Assembly: GCF_002760665.1 (NCBI RefSeq)
Contig: NZ_PDOB01000019.1
Location: 1 to 64,000 of the forward strand
DNA: 64,000 nucleotides
Reading direction: 5' to 3'
Origin: Massilia psychrophila
GTDB taxonomy: Bacteria > Pseudomonadota > Gammaproteobacteria > Burkholderiales > Burkholderiaceae_D
Below are positions 61,455-64,000 of this stretch, in pieces. The first letter of the stretch is position 1; each line of letters begins with the position of its first letter. Below the pieces are notes generated by a model that did no database searches, had not been told where the DNA came from, and saw nothing but the letters and a program-made list of their open reading frames with translations. The position numbers and the translations under genes are program-made.

Positions 61455-63046
61455 TGTGCTGGTTCCATAAAAATATTTTCCAGTTGCATACTGAGCAACT
61501 TGCGGTCGATTTTGCCGTTCGGGTTACGCGGCAGGCTGGTGTCGGACATCACGATACGGGCCGGCAGCATGTAGGCCGGCAGGTGCGGCTTGCAAGCCGC
61601 CATCAGGGTGTCGGCGTCAATCGCCACGCCCTCCCTGGCGAAGGCAATCACGACGATGGCCTGGCCGAGGGTCGGATGGGCCACCCCGATGGCGGCCGCT
61701 TCGGCTATCTGTTCGCGGGCGTACACCACCTCTTCGACTTCGCTCGGGCTGACCCGGTAACCCGAGGTCTTGATCATCTCGTCGTTGCGGCTGATGAAGT
61801 ACAGGAAACCTTCCTCGTCCTTGCGCACGGTGTCGCCCGACCACACCGCCATTTCGGTCAGCGGCAGGCCGTGATGGTTTGAGGCGACCGGCTTGAACCG
61901 CTCTGCCGTCTTGGCGCGGTCGTTCCAGTAGCCGAGCGACACGAGCGCGCCGCGGTGCACCAGTTCGCCCGCTTCGCCGGGGTCGCATTCGCTGCCGTCG
62001 GGGCGCAGCACGACCACTTCGGCGTTCGGGATCGCCTTGCCCATCGAATCGGGGCGCCGGTCCAGCTGTTCCGGCGACAGGAAGGTGGAACGGAATGCCT
62101 CGGTCAGGCCGTACATCAGGAACGGCCGGGCATTTGGCAGCGCACGGCGCAGCGCATCGAGGGTCGGGCGCTGCATGGCGCCGCCCGAATTGGTGAGATA
62201 GCGCAGCGTGCAGTCGGCCGGCCAGCTCAGCGGGGCAACCTGGATCCACAGCGGCGGCACCGCAGCCAGGCCGGTGATACGTTCGGCCACCACCGCCTTG
62301 ACGATATCGCGCGGCAGCAGGTAATTGATCAGCACGGCGGTAGCGCCGGCATAAAAGGCCGTCGTCAGCTGCGACAGGCCATAGTCGAAACTGAGCGGCA
62401 GCACGGCCAGGATGCGGTCGGACGCGGTGTTTTCCAGGTAGCTGGCGACGCTGGTGGCGCCGGCCACCATGTTGCGGTGTGACAGCACCACACCCTTCGG
62501 CTTGCCGGTACTGCCCGAGGTGTACAGGATGGCGGCGATATCGGCGTCGATCACCCGGTGTGCGCGCTTTAGGGTCTCGCCCGAGGCGGCGAAACCATTC
62601 CAGGCCTGCACGGCAACCGCCTCGATGGCCGGCAGCGTGTCGATAGCGGCCGCGCCGGTAACGATGGCCAGTTTGAGGTCGGCACACAGCGACAGCGCCG
62701 GCGCCAGCAGGCGCAGCCTGTCGGCCGAGGTGACCAGCACCCGCACGTTGCAATCGGCCAGGATATAAGCGACCTGCTCGGGCTTGAGAAGTGGATTGAC
62801 CGGCACGAACACGCCGCCGGCAGCGGCGGCGCCAAACATTGCCGTGACGTTCTCGACGTTTTTTTCGAGGTAAACGGCGACCCGTTCGCCGCGGCCAAGG
62901 CCGGCGCTCAGCAAGGCGTTGGCAACCTGGCGGACGGCATCGGCCAGGGTGGCGTAGTCGAGCCGGCGCTGGCCGGCAACCAGCGCTTCGGCGCGCGGGG
63001 TGCGCTTAGCCGAGTTAAAGATGAATTCGTGGATCAGGTCACTCAT
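61451..63046 (-). CDS. Exosortase A-associated AMP-forming acyl-CoA ligase
   Basis: Encodes 531 aa from MSDLIHEFIFNSAKRTPRAE; twelve extra upstream residues are possible but not family-like. ANL-superfamily motifs: A3 AAILYTSGSTGKPKGVVLSH, A5 MYGLTEAFRSTFLSPEQL, A7/A8 SGDTVRKDEEGFLYFISRND and A10 LPRNPNGKIDRKLL with the catalytic Lys. It adenylates an acyl or amino acid and, in the XrtA sets, loads it on CoA or an ACP. It is coupled to the decarboxylase. The spacer upstream (63047-63149) is AT-rich and may hold its promoter. Confidence 0.92.
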   Translation of the reverse strand: MSDLIHEFIFNSAKRTPRAEALVAGQRRLDYATLADAVRQVANALLSAGLGRGERVAVYLEKNVENVTAMFGAAAAGGVFVPVNPLLKPEQVAYILADCNVRVLVTSADRLRLLAPALSLCADLKLAIVTGAAAIDTLPAIEAVAVQAWNGFAASGETLKRAHRVIDADIAAILYTSGSTGKPKGVVLSHRNMVAGATSVASYLENTASDRILAVLPLSFDYGLSQLTTAFYAGATAVLINYLLPRDIVKAVVAERITGLAAVPPLWIQVAPLSWPADCTLRYLTNSGGAMQRPTLDALRRALPNARPFLMYGLTEAFRSTFLSPEQLDRRPDSMGKAIPNAEVVVLRPDGSECDPGEAGELVHRGALVSLGYWNDRAKTAERFKPVASNHHGLPLTEMAVWSGDTVRKDEEGFLYFISRNDEMIKTSGYRVSPSEVEEVVYAREQIAEAAAIGVAHPTLGQAIVVIAFAREGVAIDADTLMAACKPHLPAYMLPARIVMSDTSLPRNPNGKIDRKLLSMQLENIFMEPAQ

Positions 63047-63149
63047 GCGTTCTGTCGTTTCTTGCAAAGATAGGCGCAACATTATTTGAATTACTGCAAC
63101 ATAGATCGAATATTAGCATTTTATTATCTAAATCGTTGGTCGATTCGAC

Positions 63150-63930
63150 TCAGTTGTGGCTGCCAGCCGACGCATTCTTTGAATCGGCATGCTTTTCGAA
63201 CAGAACGTGAATCCATTTCGGCCGTGGCGTGACGAACGGCGCCTGCGCCTTACGGGCCAGCACGGCAGCTTTGGTCAAGGCACCTGTCGGCCAGCGTGCG
63301 TGCGACCGGTGTCGCCAACGCCGCACTGCAATGAATGCAGGGCTCGTCCTGGCCGTAGGTGCCGTACGGATTGCCAGCCGCCGCCATTAGCCGGGTCGAC
63401 AGGAAATTGCTAACTTCCGACGTCTGCCCGACGAAGCTGGTTTGTGCAATCCGGCAGCCGGCGAACAGCTCGCTCAGCCGCTTCTCGTCGAATCGGTTGA
63501 CGTGCCCCCATGGCGGGTTGGTCTTGCCGCAGTTCGAACAGGTCGAGCGGTCCAGCCGCAGATCCTGCTTGTACGGCACGCCGATCAGCAGGTGGCGGCG
63601 CGCCACCCGCGCCAGTTCCGCGCACGCCGTCTCGAGCAAGACGCTGGGAATATGTTCGAGCACTTCGGCGCAAAATACCAGCTCGAAACTGCCGTCGGCA
63701 AAATCGAGCGCGGTAGCGTCGCCCTTTACGCAGGTGATGCGCGGGTCGTGAATGGCGGGCTGCTCCAGGTCAAGCGCGGTGACGCTCACACCGCGATCGG
63801 CCAGCGCCATCGAGATAAAACCATCGCGCGCGCCGATGTCCACCGCCGTGCCTGCTTGCGGGGGAAGCATCGCCATCAAATCGGCTACGCGTGCCCTTTC
63901 AATCTCAGTCAGTCGCCAGTCAGCTTGCAT
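63150..63930 (-). pseudogene. SAM-dependent methyltransferase with a 3' frameshift
   Basis: The ATG at 63930 follows GGAGA. The class I methyltransferase core is intact: AGTAVDIGARDGFISMALAD, VTALDLEQPAIHD, FELVFCAEVLEHIPSVLLET. A Cys pair follows (STCSNCGKTNPPWGHVNRF). At about 63282 one extra base shifts the frame, so the annotated frame stops at 63250 after DQSCRAGP. The other frame continues as TKAAVLARKAQAPFVTPRPK and ends with TGA at 63150, filling the gap before the ligase gene. The catalytic part may still work; the C-terminus of about 45 residues is altered. A sequencing error is possible. Confidence 0.75.
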
Positions 63931-63972
63931 GCAAGTCTCCAAAGGATGCAGCACATTGAAAAATGAAGCCGC

Positions 63973-64000
63973 CTACACCAGGTTCAGGCGCAAGCCGAGC
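63973..64000 (-). CDS. C-terminal end of a gene entering from the right
   Basis: The minus strand reads LGLRLNLV and TAG up to the window edge, 43 bases before the methyltransferase start. It is probably the end of the next upstream gene of the same operon. Nothing more can be said from eight codons. Confidence 0.35.

Noticed and set aside
1-64000. CRISPR arrays, tRNA or rRNA genes
   Set aside because: No regular repeat-spacer pattern and no cloverleaf or rRNA-like sequence was seen on reading through.

Overview
The window looks like a chromosomal segment of a high-GC betaproteobacterium, most likely an Oxalobacteraceae member of the Massilia/Duganella/Telluria type. The basis is gene content and protein style: a Tad (Flp) pilus locus in the Burkholderiales gene order, a fused isobutyryl-CoA mutase next to a single-chain indolepyruvate:ferredoxin oxidoreductase, and a large exosortase A (XrtA)/PEP-CTERM exopolysaccharide locus. 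The genus is an inference from family knowledge; no 16S gene is present.

Layout. 1-960: end of a PAAR-type gene broken by an in-frame stop, then a decayed minus-strand gene. 1017-2701: a small lipoprotein, a small secreted protein and a GIN-domain (DUF2807) protein. 2760-13590 (minus strand): one Tad operon read from flp (a 59-aa pilin) through the prepilin peptidase, an AAA ATPase, CpaB, the CpaC secretin, a small lipoprotein, CpaE/TadZ, TadA, TadB, TadC and a TadD-like TPR/LytR_C lipoprotein. 13955-16225: a GGDEF cyclase and an HD-GYP phosphodiesterase, convergent. 16487-23530: indolepyruvate oxidoreductase and IcmF, separated by a 91-bp inverted-repeat element. 24164-29827: the PrsT-type TPR lipoprotein, then a FeeM-like N-acyl amino acid synthase coupled to a ThiF/E1-like enzyme and facing a nitroreductase-fold gene. 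29916-30489: a 574-bp remnant of a group II intron sitting directly behind the terminator of a PepA-like PEP-CTERM gene, which itself has a good sigma-54 promoter.

31692-34588 (minus strand): an HPr-rel-A-type operon, comprising a 198-aa RR-signal exported protein, a PqqD-like protein, an HprK-related kinase and a nucleotidyltransferase. 34808-36388: a Wza-like export lipoprotein and a trypsin-like protease. 36744-55801 (plus strand): a tightly overlapping XrtA operon for polysaccharide assembly and protein sorting (Wzz-like protein, tyrosine autokinase, outer-membrane protein, ATPase, deacetylase, FemAB, four glycosyltransferases, exosortase A, amidotransferase, CapK-like ligase, O-glycosylation ligase/Wzy-like protein, second deacetylase). 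55773-63930 (minus strand): a facing accessory block with a lower-GC glycosyltransferase/methyltransferase pair, a glycosyltransferase 2 pseudogene, a second amidotransferase, an XrtA-associated PLP decarboxylase and acyl-CoA ligase, and a methyltransferase with a 3' frameshift.

How it fits together. The theme is surface attachment: Flp pili, c-di-GMP turnover, an exported polysaccharide, and PEP-CTERM proteins sorted by XrtA, at least one under RpoN control. The least understood parts are the HPr-rel-A operon with its exported head protein and the FeeM/E1/nitroreductase trio. Several accessory genes are visibly decaying (PAAR gene, GT2, methyltransferase, group II intron), so the outer ends of the sugar locus look variable.
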